Shown here piece after piece: positions 47,246 through 56,851 of a stretch of DNA of 64,000 nt; the stretch's first letter is position 1; every line of letters starts with the position of its first letter. The DNA is from Bacillota bacterium (lineage in GTDB: Bacteria > Bacillota > Bacilli > Bu12). The notes under the pieces are model-generated. The model made no database searches and was not told where the DNA came from. It saw nothing but the letters and a program-made list of their open reading frames with translations. The stretch is from NCBI GenBank assembly GCA_014896485.1, contig JADBKH010000013.1:23124-87123 (forward strand), in the 5' to 3' direction. Both the position numbers and the translations under genes were made by a program.

Positions 47246-47359
47246 ATGAAGGTGCGCCCATCGGTGAAGCGTATCTGTGATAAATGTCAGATCATCAAAC
47301 GCCATGGTCGTGTGATGGTGATCTGTGAGAATCCGAAGCACAAACAACGGCAGGGGTAA
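47246..47359 (+). CDS. rpmJ: 50S ribosomal protein L36
   Basis: 37 residues, too short for the ORF track: [37 protein letters not shown]. Cysteines in CDKC and ICENPKH make it the zinc-binding form. GTAAGGAGGT precedes ATG 47246 (23 nt after infA). The stop is at 47357-47359. Always found between infA and rpsM in Bacillota. Confidence 0.95.
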   Translation: MKVRPSVKRICDKCQIIKRHGRVMVICENPKHKQRQG

Positions 47360-47404
47360 GGTGGGGATGAGAGAAATCCTCGGAAAAGGTGAAGGGAGGA
47401 AAGG

Positions 47405-47773
47405 ATGCCGCGCATTGCAGGAGTCGATCTGCCCCGCGACAAGCGCATTGAGATCGCGCTGACGTACATCTATGGCATTGGCCTGCCGACTTCCCAGAAG
47501 ATTCTCCGGGAGACCGGCGTGGATCCAGCGACGCGGGTACGGGATTTGACAGAAGACGAGACCACGAAACTGCGCGACTACATCGAGAAGAATGTGCGCG
47601 TAGAAGGTGACTTGCGCCGGGACGTGGCGCTCAACATTCGTAGATTGACGGAAATTGGCTGCTACCGTGGAATCCGGCACCGCCGTGGGTTGCCCGTACG
47701 CGGACAGCGCACCCGGACCAATGCCCGCACACGCAAAGGGCCGCGCAAGACCGTTGCTGGCCACAGGAAGTAA
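47405..47773 (+). CDS. rpsM: 30S ribosomal protein S13
   Basis: 122 residues: [26 protein letters not shown], ending with the basic tail [24 protein letters not shown] that contacts P-site tRNA. AAGGGAGGAAAGG precedes the ATG. It leads the alpha cluster rpsM-rpsK-rpsD-rpoA-rplQ. Confidence 0.96.
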   Translation: MPRIAGVDLPRDKRIEIALTYIYGIGLPTSQKILRETGVDPATRVRDLTEDETTKLRDYIEKNVRVEGDLRRDVALNIRRLTEIGCYRGIRHRRGLPVRGQRTRTNARTRKGPRKTVAGHRK

Positions 47774-47815
47774 GCGTCTGTGACGGAATATCTGAGCTTT
47801 TGAAGGGAGAAATGC

Positions 47816-48238
47816 ATGCCTCCGGCAACACAACACCGGGGTGGATCGGCCAGGGCGAGTGCAGCCGCGCGTCGGCGTCGGGAACGGCGTCACGTCGATC
47901 GCGGAATCGCCCATATCTATTCCACCTTCAACAATACGATCATCACCATCACCGACATGCAGGGAAATGCGCTGGCGTGGTCCAGTGCAGGCAAAGAGGG
48001 CTTTAAGGGGTCGCGCAAAAGCACGCCCTTTGCGGCCCAGGTCGCGGCAGAGGCAGCGGCCAAGCAGGCTGCCGAAGCTGGCATGAGACAAGTGGAAGTC
48101 TACGTGAAAGGCCCGGGTGCAGGTCGCGAGGCAGCCATTCGCGCTTTACAGGCTGCCGGTCTAGAAGTGAACCTCATTCGGGATGTGACGCCGGTTCCAC
48201 ACAATGGCTGCCGGCCCCCCAAACGGCGGCGCGTCTGA
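47816..48238 (+). CDS. rpsK: 30S ribosomal protein S11
   Basis: 140 residues. The first 18 or so are an Arg/Ala-rich extension ([20 protein letters not shown]); the core [46 protein letters not shown] and the C-terminal [18 protein letters not shown] are intact. It forms the platform lining the E site. ATG 47816 after AAGGGAG. It is next to rpsD. Confidence 0.95.
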   Translation: MPPATQHRGGSARASAAARRRRERRHVDRGIAHIYSTFNNTIITITDMQGNALAWSSAGKEGFKGSRKSTPFAAQVAAEAAAKQAAEAGMRQVEVYVKGPGAGREAAIRALQAAGLEVNLIRDVTPVPHNGCRPPKRRRV

Positions 48239-48306
48239 GTCGACACGAAAAAACGAACCGATTGAAGGCGATCGGGTTCAACGAGGAGAAAGGTGGAAAA
48301 ACTGAT

Positions 48307-48927
48307 ATGGCACGCTATACAGGGCCAAAGTGCCGCCTTTGCCGCCAGGCGGGGTTGAAGCTCTATCTGAAGGGCGAGAAATGTTACACCGACAAATGTC
48401 CGGTCGCTCGCCGTCCTTACCCCCCTGGCATGCATGGACAGGGCAGGCACCGCTCTTCTGAATACGGACGGCAGTTGCGCGAAAAGAACAAGGCCAGAAA
48501 CTTTTATATGGTGCTGGAGCGGCAGTTTACCCGGTATGTGGATGAAGCAGAACGCCGACAGGGCGTCAGCGGTGAGACGTTGTTGCAACTGCTCGAATCC
48601 CGGTTGGATGCGGTCTTGTGGCGCTTGGGGATTGCAGCGTCAAAGGCGCAAGCGAGACAGATGATCCGCCACGATCACATCGCCGTCAATGGACGTAAGG
48701 TCAACATCCCGTCGTTTCTGGTGCGTCCGGGCGACACTGTGACCGTTCGTGAAAAAAGTCGCTCGCTGGGCATCTTTGACGTCGAAGCGATCGCAGCACG
48801 GCCAGTCGCACCCTGGCTGCAGCGTCAGGAAGATCAGCTGGGTGGGAGCTTCTTGCGCCAGCCAGCTCGGGATGAGATCGACACACCGGTACAGGAATCG
48901 ATGATCATCGAGTACTACTCGCGTTGA
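48307..48927 (+). CDS. rpsD: 30S ribosomal protein S4, zinc type
   Basis: 206 residues: [45 protein letters not shown]. The four N-terminal cysteines match the zinc-binding S4. The S4 RNA-binding domain follows ([32 protein letters not shown]), then the C-terminus. S4 nucleates 30S assembly. In Bacillus subtilis rpsD is elsewhere; here it lies in the alpha cluster, as in most bacteria. GAGGAGAAAGG precedes the ATG. Confidence 0.96.
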   Translation: MARYTGPKCRLCRQAGLKLYLKGEKCYTDKCPVARRPYPPGMHGQGRHRSSEYGRQLREKNKARNFYMVLERQFTRYVDEAERRQGVSGETLLQLLESRLDAVLWRLGIAASKAQARQMIRHDHIAVNGRKVNIPSFLVRPGDTVTVREKSRSLGIFDVEAIAARPVAPWLQRQEDQLGGSFLRQPARDEIDTPVQESMIIEYYSR

Positions 48928-48994
48928 TCGGTGTGGGCTTGCAGGGTGGATTCTCCGTTGTCTATCGCCGCTTGCGCGAGGAGGGTGAAAGCCT

Positions 48995-49939
48995 TTGGTA
49001 GAGTTGGAACGGCCGAAGGTCGCACGCGTCTCTTCGGACGGCAAATACGGGAAGTTTGTGGTAGAGCCCCTGGCTCAAGGCTACGGCACGACACTGGGCA
49101 ATGCGATGCGGCGCGTGCTGCTTTCCTCACTGCCTGGGGCAGCCGTGCGCCGGGTCAAGATCGAAGGGGTGCTCCACGAATTTTCTACGATTCCTGGCGT
49201 CTACGAAGATGTCACGGAAATCATTTTGAACCTCAAGCAGATCGCGCTGCGCATCTGGTCGGAGTCGGCAGATGAGGAGACGCTCATTCTCGATGCCGAA
49301 GGCCCCGCCGAGGTAAAGGCAGGGGATTTGCGTGTCGGGCCGGATGTGGAGATCATGAATCCCGATCTTCACCTGGCAACACTCTCTGCAGACGCGCACC
49401 TCTACATGGAGATCTCGGCAGGCAAAGGGCGAGGGTACCATTCTGCCGAGGCCAACAAGCTGGAAGGTCAGCCGATCGGGGTCATTCCCATCGATTCGCT
49501 GTACAGCCCTGTCACACGGGTCAATTATCAAGTGGAAAATGCCCGCGTGGGCCAGCAAACGAATTACGATCGGCTGATTCTTGAGGTGTGGACAGACGGC
49601 TCGTTGTTGCCGGCAGAAGCGGTCAGTGAGGCGGCCAAGATCCTCATTGACCAATTCCAGCTGTTCACCAAACTCCAGGCACAGGAGGCGCCTTCCGAAA
49701 CCGGGGATGCAGATGCAGCGGGCAGCGACAACAAGCTGCTGCAGATGCCTATTGAAGAGCTCGACATGTCCGTGCGCTCGTACAATTGTCTCAAACGCGC
49801 AGGTATCAATACGGTTGGAGATCTGACTTCGCGCACGGAGGAAGAGATGATGAAAGTGCGCAATCTGGGACGCAAGTCTCTGGATGAAGTGATCGCCAAG
49901 TTGGCTGAAATCGGACTTTCGTTGCGCAACGACGACTGA
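48995..49939 (+). CDS. rpoA: DNA-directed RNA polymerase subunit alpha
   Basis: 314 residues. N-terminal domain: [32 protein letters not shown] (dimer and assembly), EILVDQF-like part ([14 protein letters not shown]). C-terminal domain: [48 protein letters not shown], which contacts UP elements and regulators. The start is TTG 48995 with GAGGAGG upstream; the family N-terminus allows it. Length and domains are normal. Confidence 0.96.
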   Translation: MVELERPKVARVSSDGKYGKFVVEPLAQGYGTTLGNAMRRVLLSSLPGAAVRRVKIEGVLHEFSTIPGVYEDVTEIILNLKQIALRIWSESADEETLILDAEGPAEVKAGDLRVGPDVEIMNPDLHLATLSADAHLYMEISAGKGRGYHSAEANKLEGQPIGVIPIDSLYSPVTRVNYQVENARVGQQTNYDRLILEVWTDGSLLPAEAVSEAAKILIDQFQLFTKLQAQEAPSETGDADAAGSDNKLLQMPIEELDMSVRSYNCLKRAGINTVGDLTSRTEEEMMKVRNLGRKSLDEVIAKLAEIGLSLRNDD

Positions 49940-49953
49940 AGGGAGGCGAGCAG

Positions 49954-50400
49954 ATGCCGGCGAAGTACAAGGGCTATCGCAAACTGGGGCGTTCTACCGG
50001 GGAACGCCAAGCACTGTTGCGCAATTTGGTGAGCCAATTGATCATCCATGAATCGATCCAAACCACCGAGGCACGTGCCAAAGAGGCACGTTCCTTGGCT
50101 GAAAAAGCGATTACCCTGGCCAAAGCAGACAGTGTCAATGCCAGGCGGCAAGCCGTCCGGTTGGTCTACAACCATACTGTCGATGCACAGGCAAAGAAAG
50201 AGGCTTACAAGCAGGTTCGCAAGTCACGGGAGTACCTCAATTCGCAAGCTTTCAAAGAGGCGCAGCGTGACGTGGTCCAGAAACTCTTTGAAGAGATCGG
50301 TCCGCGTTACAAAGATCGTCCAGGGGGCTACACGCGCATCGTTCGTCTCGGACCTCGCAAGGGAGACGGGGCGCCCATCGTCCTGCTTCAATTGGTCTGA
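49954..50400 (+). CDS. rplQ: 50S ribosomal protein L17
   Basis: 148 residues: [46 protein letters not shown], and [27 protein letters not shown]. The middle ([28 protein letters not shown]) is longer than in Bacillus but not unusual. It lies at the tunnel exit. A terminator follows the stop, separating the alpha cluster from the ECF genes. Confidence 0.95.
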   Translation: MPAKYKGYRKLGRSTGERQALLRNLVSQLIIHESIQTTEARAKEARSLAEKAITLAKADSVNARRQAVRLVYNHTVDAQAKKEAYKQVRKSREYLNSQAFKEAQRDVVQKLFEEIGPRYKDRPGGYTRIVRLGPRKGDGAPIVLLQLV

Positions 50401-50412
50401 ACCGTCACACGG

Positions 50413-50445
50413 CACAAAGGGCGGGGCAACCCGTCCTTTGTGTTA
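50413..50445 (+). terminator. Intrinsic terminator after rplQ
   Basis: A 13-bp stem CACAAAGGGCGGG/CCCGTCCTTTGTG (one G-T pair) with a GCAA tetraloop, followed by TTATT. Confidence 0.75.
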
Positions 50446-50498
50446 TTGTGAGGGAGAACAGGGTGCTGTTTTGAGTCGTTGCAGCGGGGGGAAGAACA

Positions 50499-51320
50499 GT
50501 GCGACTGGAAGCACGGGGGCTCGGCTATACCTATCCGGCTGTCCCACAACCGGCGGTGCAGCCCTTCGATTTGACCGTGACGGAGCACAGCTGGATAAGT
50601 GTTATCGGGCCCAGTGGCTCCGGCAAATCGACCTTGGCCAAATTGTTGGCAGGTCTTCTGCCGCCGACAGAGGGCACGCTTTGGGTTGACGGGCTTTCCA
50701 CTACAGAGCCGGAAGGAGAGCGGCGCTTGCGCAGCCAGACGGCGGTGATCTTCTCCAACCCGCAAAATCAGTTTCTCGGTGCCTCTGTCGAAGAAGATAT
50801 TGCCTTTGGTCCAGAGAATCTGGGACTTTCGACAGCGGAGATCGCTGCCCGTGTCGATGCAGCCATCGCTGCACTACAGCTTGAGGAAGTACGGCACCGA
50901 GCTCCCCACGAGCTTTCCGGTGGACAGATGCAACGTGTGGCATTGGCGGGTGCGCTGGCGATGCAGTCGACGCTGTTGATTCTGGATGAACCGACTGCGA
51001 TGTTGGATCGCCAAGGGGCACAGGCATTGGTCGGAACAGTGGAACAGCTTTACACGCAAGGACATGGGATCGTCTGGGTGACGCATGACTTGATCGAAGC
51101 TGCCCATGCCCAATGCGTTTTGATCCTGGAAAGAGGAAAGCTGGTCGCGACAGGAGATCCGCAGAAGCTCCTCGTCGACGAAACGCTTCTCGCCCAGGTG
51201 GGTCTGTCCCTTCCGCCCGTTGCCCGCTTGGCGGCTGCGCTAGAGGGCGTCGGTTTTCCTCCGCTCGGCCGGCCCTTACAACCAGCGGCGTTGGTGGAGC
51301 GCATATGGGCCTGCAGGTAA
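50499..51320 (+). CDS. ecfA1: ECF transporter ATPase EcfA1
   Basis: 273 residues. Walker A GPSGSGKSTL, signature ELSGGQMQRVALA, Walker B LLILDEPTAMLD and the H-loop THD are all present. With the second ATPase and EcfT it forms the shared energising module that drives vitamin-binding S components encoded elsewhere. GTG start with GGGGGGAAG upstream. It overlaps ecfA2 by 16 nt. Order rplQ-ecfA1-ecfA2-ecfT-truA is standard for Bacillota. Confidence 0.93.
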   Translation: MRLEARGLGYTYPAVPQPAVQPFDLTVTEHSWISVIGPSGSGKSTLAKLLAGLLPPTEGTLWVDGLSTTEPEGERRLRSQTAVIFSNPQNQFLGASVEEDIAFGPENLGLSTAEIAARVDAAIAALQLEEVRHRAPHELSGGQMQRVALAGALAMQSTLLILDEPTAMLDRQGAQALVGTVEQLYTQGHGIVWVTHDLIEAAHAQCVLILERGKLVATGDPQKLLVDETLLAQVGLSLPPVARLAAALEGVGFPPLGRPLQPAALVERIWACR

Positions 51321-52231
51321 GCGATCTCCATTTCACCTATGACGAGGGTACGGAGCTGTTTCATGGCCTCTCTTTCGAAGTAGCCTCAGGGGAACGGATC
51401 GCCCTGATCGGGTCGAATGGTTCCGGCAAATCGACGCTTCTGCTGCTGATAGCTGGACTTTTGGTACCCTCTAAAGGGCGGGTGGTCCTCGATGGACGGA
51501 CGATCCATCCCTCCCGTACCCCGCTGGCGCAAGCCCGCGGTCACATCGGCTTGGCACTGCAGCAGCCAGAGCGGCAACTTTTTGCCAACACGGTTGCAGA
51601 AGACATCGCCTTTGGTCCCACGCAGATCGGGGTGCCCAAGGAAGAGGTGGCCGCTCGTGTGGAAGAAGCATCGGCATTGGTCGGCCTGTCGAAAGCGCTG
51701 TTACAGCGCTCGCCCTTTACACTCTCCAGCGGGGAAGCTCGTCGCGCAGCTTTGGCCGGGATTTTGGCCATGCATCCGCAACTGCTGTTGCTCGATGAGC
51801 CGACAGCAGGATTGGATGCCGGAATGACACAGCAGTTCATCCTGCAGGTCAACCACTTTGTCGCTTCCTTGGGATCGACCCTGCTGCTGGTCACGCATGA
51901 TCCCGAGGTTGCAGCAGCGCTCTGTCAGCGCGCAGTCGCCTTAGAGGCGGGACAGATCCGCTACGATGGACCCTTAGATGGTGCTGCAGCTGCAGGATGG
52001 CTGACGACCGCTGCCTGGTCCGTGACGGAAGAACTTGCACGTCGCGATCCTGCATGGGTGGCGCACGCCCGTCAAGATGAGGCAATTGCAGCGGCGGCGA
52101 TGTGGTTTCGGTCGAGACAGGGGGATGTGTCGGTCATGGCTACAACCCCTCGTTTCCCGCGCTTTAACGGCGCGCCCTTGGGTGGAGACAGGACCGAACC
52201 TTTATCCCAGTGGAAAGAAGGAGGCACATAA
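51305..52231 (+). CDS. ecfA2: ECF transporter ATPase EcfA2
   Basis: 308 residues. GSNGSGKSTL, signature TLSSGEARRAALAG (Ser in place of the usual second Gly), Walker B LLLLDEPTAGLD and THDPE are visible. About 60 residues after the ATPase core (roughly VTEELARRDPAWVAHARQDE to the end) make it longer than most EcfA2 proteins and contain no known domain. ATG 51305 overlaps the ecfA1 end. It needs EcfT, encoded immediately downstream. Confidence 0.92.
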   Translation: MGLQVSDLHFTYDEGTELFHGLSFEVASGERIALIGSNGSGKSTLLLLIAGLLVPSKGRVVLDGRTIHPSRTPLAQARGHIGLALQQPERQLFANTVAEDIAFGPTQIGVPKEEVAARVEEASALVGLSKALLQRSPFTLSSGEARRAALAGILAMHPQLLLLDEPTAGLDAGMTQQFILQVNHFVASLGSTLLLVTHDPEVAAALCQRAVALEAGQIRYDGPLDGAAAAGWLTTAAWSVTEELARRDPAWVAHARQDEAIAAAAMWFRSRQGDVSVMATTPRFPRFNGAPLGGDRTEPLSQWKEGGT

Positions 52232-53041
52232 GTGCAGCACGGGGTGGTGTCGGGCGCCTACATCGCCACAGGGAGCTGGCTGCACCGTATGGACCCACGG
52301 GCAAAATGGCTGGCTGTACTTGTCTGGATGGTCTCGGTGTTACTCGCTCGTCCGTTGTGGGGGTATCCAGTGGAAGCGGCAACCTTGGCAGTGGTTCTGG
52401 CAACCACACGACTTCCCCTCAGCGCTCTCTTTCGCGGACTGGGGGCGATCTGGTGGCTGTTGGGCCTTTCGGCCCTCTTGCAGCTGCTCTATCAGCACGG
52501 TGGGGTTGTGCTGGTTCGGTTGGGACCGATCGTCGTCACCAGCGTCGGGGTGCGCCTGGCGGTGGTCTATACCCTGCGCGTTGTCCTTTTGGTTGCCGGG
52601 GCAGCGCTGATGACAGCGTCTACGACACCGCTGGCGCTCAGCCGCGGCCTGGAAGGATTGATGCGACCCTTGCGGCGCTGGTTGCCGGTGGCCGATTTTG
52701 CGATGATGCTCTCCATCGCCTTGCGCTTCATTCCTACGTTGTTGGAAGAACTCCAGTCGCTGCGCTTTGCGCAGGCAGCCCGCGGTGCCCGCTTCGATGA
52801 AGGGCATCTTTGGCATCGTATGCGCGCGCTGTTGCCTCTGTTGATTCCCCTGCTGGTCCTTTCGCTGCGCCGGGCAGACGAGATCGCTCTGGCGATGGAA
52901 GCACGCGGCTATGGGGCGGCCTCCGAGCGCGGGGCCCTGCACCCCCTGCAGTGGCGTCGGGCCGATACGCTCGCGTTGGCAGGGGCGGTCGGCATAGGGC
53001 TCTCTGGCCTGCTGCCAGGGCCCGTCTTGGGTGCTGGATGA
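52232..53041 (+). CDS. ecfT: ECF transporter transmembrane protein EcfT
   Basis: 269 residues, five or six hydrophobic segments. The two coupling motifs AQAARGARFDEG and MEARGYGAASERG carry the conserved Ala-Arg-Gly that slots into the ATPases. It links EcfA1A2 to S components. GTG start abuts ecfA2; the stop overlaps the truA ATG (ATGA). Confidence 0.93.
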   Translation: MQHGVVSGAYIATGSWLHRMDPRAKWLAVLVWMVSVLLARPLWGYPVEAATLAVVLATTRLPLSALFRGLGAIWWLLGLSALLQLLYQHGGVVLVRLGPIVVTSVGVRLAVVYTLRVVLLVAGAALMTASTTPLALSRGLEGLMRPLRRWLPVADFAMMLSIALRFIPTLLEELQSLRFAQAARGARFDEGHLWHRMRALLPLLIPLLVLSLRRADEIALAMEARGYGAASERGALHPLQWRRADTLALAGAVGIGLSGLLPGPVLGAG

Positions 53042-53844
53042 GCGGGGGTTCGCCGCGCAAGATCCTCCTTTGGCTGAGCTATCGGGGAGACGGTTTCCAT
53101 GGTTTTGCCAAGCAACCGGGGCAAACAACCGTACAGGGGACCTTGGAGGCCGCGTTGGCCGACGTTGTCGGAGAAGCGGTTCCCGTCGTTGGTGCGTCCC
53201 GCACCGATGCTGGTGTACATGCCCGTCGCACGGCAGCACACTTTGTCACGGCGCAGCCGATCGCACCGCAGCGTTGGGCGGCAGTGCTCAACGCCCAATT
53301 GCCGCCTCAACTGCGCATTCTCTCCTCTCAACAGGTGCCTCTCGACTTTCACGCCCGCTACACCGCCATTGGTAAAGAGTACCGCTACTTTGTGCTGCAC
53401 AGCCGTGCCCCGTCGCCGCTTCTGGTGCCGTACGTATACCGGGTCCATCGCACACTCGATCTTGTCGCCATGCAGCAGGCCGTGCAGGCGTTACGGGGTA
53501 CCCACGATTTCACGAGTTTTGCCAAAGCCGAGGCTGGAGGAAGACGGGTGCGCACGCTTCGCCGGCTCGAACTTTACGTCGGTGATCCGCCTGCGCTGCA
53601 TGCATCCGACGGCCAGCTGCTCACCTTTGTCGTCGAAGGGCCCGGATTTCTCTACAACATGGTCCGGATTCTGGTCGGCACCCTGCTTGCGGTGGGCAAC
53701 CATCAGTTCGATCCAGAAGCGATCCCATCGATGCTAAAGGCACGGGATCGGCAGCAGGCTGGGCCGACTGCGCCGAGTCAGGGCTTGGTTTTGTGGGAAG
53801 TGCGCTATCCGACCATTCCCCTGCTCTTCGGCCGGTCGTGGTAA
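53038..53844 (+). CDS. truA: tRNA pseudouridine synthase A
   Basis: 268 residues. The catalytic Asp lies in GASRTDAGVHARRTAAHF (residue about 58), and YRYFVLHSRAPSPL and TLRRLELYVGD follow. It isomerises uridines 38 to 40 in the tRNA anticodon arm. It overlaps ecfT by 4 nt, as usual for Bacillota. Length normal. Confidence 0.93.
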   Translation: MSGGSPRKILLWLSYRGDGFHGFAKQPGQTTVQGTLEAALADVVGEAVPVVGASRTDAGVHARRTAAHFVTAQPIAPQRWAAVLNAQLPPQLRILSSQQVPLDFHARYTAIGKEYRYFVLHSRAPSPLLVPYVYRVHRTLDLVAMQQAVQALRGTHDFTSFAKAEAGGRRVRTLRRLELYVGDPPALHASDGQLLTFVVEGPGFLYNMVRILVGTLLAVGNHQFDPEAIPSMLKARDRQQAGPTAPSQGLVLWEVRYPTIPLLFGRSW

Positions 53845-53877
53845 GATAGGAGCAACGTCATACAAGGAGTTAGAAAG

Positions 53878-54222
53878 ATGAGCTCAGAAGAGAGACCGGT
53901 TTGCCGGGTCTTGCAACAAATTCCGGACGCTTTGCAAGCCTGGGTAGACCGGCATCAAGCGGAGCCAGGGGTCCATTTCTATGATGATGGCACACATCAG
54001 TACGTGCTCATCGCTTTGGGACAACGAAAGACGGGGGGCCACAGCGTCGCTATCGATGCTGTGGAATGGAACGGTGAAACGGTGCTGGTTCATTACCATG
54101 AGCGGCTCCCGGGACCCCACACGCTGGTCACCCAGGTGATCAGCTATCCAACGGTACTACTGGAAGTAGAAGAGAGACAGGCGCGGGTTCTGGCTGTGCA
54201 AGGTCCAGCCGTACCCGTCTGA
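53878..54222 (+). CDS. Small protein with PrcB-like C-terminal domain
   Basis: 114 residues, no signal peptide or membrane segment. The segment QYVLIALGQRKTGGHSVAIDAVEWNGETVLVHYHERLPGPHT resembles the PrcB_C domain (protease-complex subunit in spirochetes), which also appears as a stand-alone domain in Bacillota. The function here is unknown; the similarity is from pattern memory, not a search. An AAGGAGTTAGAAAG site precedes the ATG. It is followed after 15 nt by the PmbA/TldD-like gene, so they may act together. Confidence 0.6.
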   Translation: MSSEERPVCRVLQQIPDALQAWVDRHQAEPGVHFYDDGTHQYVLIALGQRKTGGHSVAIDAVEWNGETVLVHYHERLPGPHTLVTQVISYPTVLLEVEERQARVLAVQGPAVPV

Positions 54223-54237
54223 CCAAGGGGCGAGGGT

Positions 54238-55497
54238 GTGTTTGAGGAGATTCCGTGGTTACTGCAGAAAGAGCCCCTCGTTTGGGCCTGGGCGGTGACG
54301 TTGCACGAGCGATTTCAGGCTGCTGCGACGTACCGGAGTGGAAGCTGGCGGCCTTCTTCTGGAACAACGCGCTATACGCGGATCCGTCTGCTGCGCCGAC
54401 ACAACGACGAGCGGGTCGGCAGGGCAGCTTTTGAGTTCGGCGATGAGGCGCAAGGCGACTGGCAAGATGCCTTGCAACGGGCCCTCCAGGAGGCGGCGGA
54501 AGATCACCGGCTTGCTTACGAGATGCCCTCTGTAAGCCCATTTCCAGAGATTGCATTGGGAGAAGAGATCGATCCTCCAGCCTCGGTGGAGGCGCTGGTG
54601 CAGCGGTGCCAACAGGCTGTCGCGGCAGAAGGGATTCGCCTGCTCTACGGCCAAGTGATCGCTGCCAGAGAACATGTGGAACTGAAAAACAGCAGTGATG
54701 CCTGGGGTGGCTATGATCATGGACAGCTGCATGTGACGCTTCGCCTGGCATTGCCAGAGGGGCAGCAAACCTTCGATCTCTCTGCGCAACGTCGCCGCGC
54801 CGATGATCTGCCCATCGAAACGATGGTGCAGGGGGCTGCACGATGGTTGCGTGATCGGGAGGCTGCCGTAGCGTTGCCGCAAACACCGGTGCGGCTTTTT
54901 TTGGGAGGACCGTTGGTCCGAGAGGTGGCTTTGGGACTCCGCACCCCACTCTCTGCCCAAGCTGTCCTCGCCGGATGGCCCCATGCGATTCCGGGGGAAG
55001 CTTTTGTGCCAGGGGCAAAGGACGAGGGAATGACGGTGGCGAGCAATGGCGTGCTGCCGTATGGCACAGCATCGGCACCGTTTGATCCGGAAGGGCTTCC
55101 CCAGTGGCGTACGGTGCTGGTGGAGCGCAATCGGGTGATCCGCCTTGCAGCAGATAGTGGCGATGCAGTGGCGCTGGGCATCTCTCCGACAGGGTCTTTC
55201 GCCAATGTCGAACTCTCGCTGGGAAAAGTTCCACAAGATCAGCTGCAGGCAGAGGCCCAACTCCATCTGTGCGTTGGGCGGGTCCAGTGGAAGCCAGAGG
55301 AAGGGAGGTTCGTCTTGCGCTTTCCCCTCGGCTACCTACGGCAAGGCCACCGGTGGGATCCGGTTTCGGGCGGTGAGATCCAAGGGTCTTTTGCCGCATT
55401 GTGGTCCGGCGCTTGTCCGAGCGCAGAACGGCTCTTTTTGGGAGATTACGAGGGCCCCAGCGGATTGTTGACCGCTCCATTTTCCGTGACGGCATGA
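54238..55497 (+). CDS. PmbA/TldD-like protein (divergent)
   Basis: 419 residues. An N-terminal helical region gives way to a PmbA/TldD-type C-terminal domain: PYGTASAPFDPEGLPQWRTVLVERNRVIRLAADSGDAVALGISPTGSFANVELSLGKVP. TldD/PmbA proteins (MccB17-maturing TldD-TldE) are proteases in which the HExxxH motif is in TldD and absent in PmbA/TldE. No HExxxH occurs here, so this is the PmbA-like half, and no TldD partner is visible in the window. Cofactor or substrate unknown. It lies between the PrcB-like gene and pspA. Confidence 0.6.
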   Translation: MFEEIPWLLQKEPLVWAWAVTLHERFQAAATYRSGSWRPSSGTTRYTRIRLLRRHNDERVGRAAFEFGDEAQGDWQDALQRALQEAAEDHRLAYEMPSVSPFPEIALGEEIDPPASVEALVQRCQQAVAAEGIRLLYGQVIAAREHVELKNSSDAWGGYDHGQLHVTLRLALPEGQQTFDLSAQRRRADDLPIETMVQGAARWLRDREAAVALPQTPVRLFLGGPLVREVALGLRTPLSAQAVLAGWPHAIPGEAFVPGAKDEGMTVASNGVLPYGTASAPFDPEGLPQWRTVLVERNRVIRLAADSGDAVALGISPTGSFANVELSLGKVPQDQLQAEAQLHLCVGRVQWKPEEGRFVLRFPLGYLRQGHRWDPVSGGEIQGSFAALWSGACPSAERLFLGDYEGPSGLLTAPFSVTA

Positions 55498-55564
55498 CGC
55501 GCAGGACGAAAAGCGAACGAGAAGCCTTGTTGCACGTATAGGATACATGAGGGAGTGGATGAAG

Positions 55565-56227
55565 ATGGGACTTTTTCGACGCTTACGGGATTTGACGATG
55601 TCGAATATCAACGCCCTGATCGACCAGGCAGAAGACCCTGTCAAGATGACCGATCAATATCTTCGTGACATGGAAGAGGATATCGGGGATGCGGAAGCGG
55701 CAGTGGCGCGGCAGATTGCAGTGGCCAAGGGGCTTGAACAGCAACTCAAGCAGACCGAGGAGGCAGCAGAGAAGCGAGCCAAGCAGGCGGAAACGGCCGT
55801 TCTTAAGGGAGACGACGAGCTGGCCAAGGAACTGTTGACAGAGAAAAAGCGTCTGGAGCAGAAAGCCGATGAACTACGGCCACAGGTAGAGCAGAGTCGG
55901 GCACAGACCGCGACTTTGCGCGAGCAACTCGACGAGATGCGCGAGCAGTATCAGGAACTCAAGCGCAAGCGGGATACACTCGTCGCACGGGCCGAAGCGG
56001 CAAAGGCGCAAAAGCAGATTGCGGAAGCTTTTTCGGGCTTTTCCAGTGACGGTGCGACAAGGGGATTTGACCGCATGGAAGAGAAGGTTCGGCGGATGGA
56101 GGCTGAGGCCGAAGCCCGAACTGTGGTGGACAAAGAGAAGGATTTGGACGAACGCGTTGCGGCTTTGGAGACGGACACTGTCGACGATGAGCTGGCTGCG
56201 TTGAAAAAACGGCTCGGCAAAACCTGA
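55565..56227 (+). CDS. PspA/IM30 family membrane stress protein
   Basis: About 220 residues, almost entirely coiled coil. MGLFRRLRDLTMSNINALIDQAEDPVKMTDQYLRDMEEDIGDAE is the conserved N-terminal amphipathic helix and start of the coil. PspA proteins form membrane-associated ESCRT-III-like assemblies that repair or stabilise the envelope; in Bacillus, LiaH is one. GGGAG is nine bases before ATG 55565, which is preferred over the track start 55547. No known partner such as LiaI/LiaF is adjacent. Confidence 0.85.
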   Translation: MGLFRRLRDLTMSNINALIDQAEDPVKMTDQYLRDMEEDIGDAEAAVARQIAVAKGLEQQLKQTEEAAEKRAKQAETAVLKGDDELAKELLTEKKRLEQKADELRPQVEQSRAQTATLREQLDEMREQYQELKRKRDTLVARAEAAKAQKQIAEAFSGFSSDGATRGFDRMEEKVRRMEAEAEARTVVDKEKDLDERVAALETDTVDDELAALKKRLGKT

Positions 56228-56253
56228 GATCACCTGATTTTGCACGACAACCC

Positions 56254-56281
56254 TTGACTTTCAGAGCACTCGCGGTAAGCT
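56254..56281 (+). promoter_or_regulatory. Promoter of rplM-rpsI
   Basis: TTGACT (56254-56259), a 16-nt spacer and TAAGCT (56276-56281), about 108 nt before rplM. Confidence 0.6.
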
Positions 56282-56289
56282 AGAGAACG

Positions 56290-56388
56290 CTTCGTTGTGC
56301 CGTTGCCCCGTCCAAGCGCGGTAATGCTGCGTCAGTACCTCCTCTGCCGCAGCGAGAAGCAGCGAACTGAACGAGGAGGAGTATTTTC
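56290..56388 (+). promoter_or_regulatory. Putative L13-type leader with sequestered ribosome binding site
   Basis: Inside the rplM leader, CCTCCTC (56338-56344) can pair with GAGGAGG (56373-56379), the Shine-Dalgarno of rplM. Known Bacillota L13 leaders regulate rplM; this fits in position and layout. The match is by base pairing seen here, not by a covariance model. Confidence 0.55.
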
Positions 56389-56850
56389 ATGCGTCAAACG
56401 ACAATGCCGCGGGCCCTCAAAAACGCTGAGCGGCGATGGTTTGTCCTCGATGCAGCCGGAAAGCCGGTTGGTCGTGTAGCTGCAGAAGCTGTGCGTATCC
56501 TCAAGGGCAAATACCGTCCGACCTATCTTCCTTTTCTCGATATGGGAGACTATGTAATCGTCATCAATGCGGAGAAGGCCATCTTTACGGGCCGCAAATG
56601 GGAGCAAAAGTACTACTACCATCACTCGGGCTATGAAGGCGGCTTGCGCCTGACGCGGGCCAAAGATATGCTGCGGGAACATCCGACCCGGATTTTGGAG
56701 CATGCCATCAAGGGCATGTTGCCCAAAAATCCGCTCGGTCGACAGATGGGTCGCAAGCTCTTTGTCTATGCGGGACCAGATCATCCCCACGAAGCACAGC
56801 GGCCGGTCTTGTGGGAAGGGCCGCAGACGTTGCTCAAGGGAGGTGAGTGA
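56389..56850 (+). CDS. rplM: 50S ribosomal protein L13
   Basis: 153 residues: [49 protein letters not shown], ending [32 protein letters not shown] plus a short tail. Early 50S assembly protein. ATG 56389 follows GAGGAGGAG. Its ribosome site can pair with an upstream CCTCCTC, suggesting self-regulation. rpsI follows directly. Confidence 0.95.
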   Translation: MRQTTMPRALKNAERRWFVLDAAGKPVGRVAAEAVRILKGKYRPTYLPFLDMGDYVIVINAEKAIFTGRKWEQKYYYHHSGYEGGLRLTRAKDMLREHPTRILEHAIKGMLPKNPLGRQMGRKLFVYAGPDHPHEAQRPVLWEGPQTLLKGGE

Positions 56851-56851
56851 A

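Noticed and set aside
50446-50498. Vitamin riboswitch before the ECF module
   Set aside because: The 53-nt gap between the rplQ terminator and ecfA1 is too short for a known riboswitch, and the energising module is usually constitutive.
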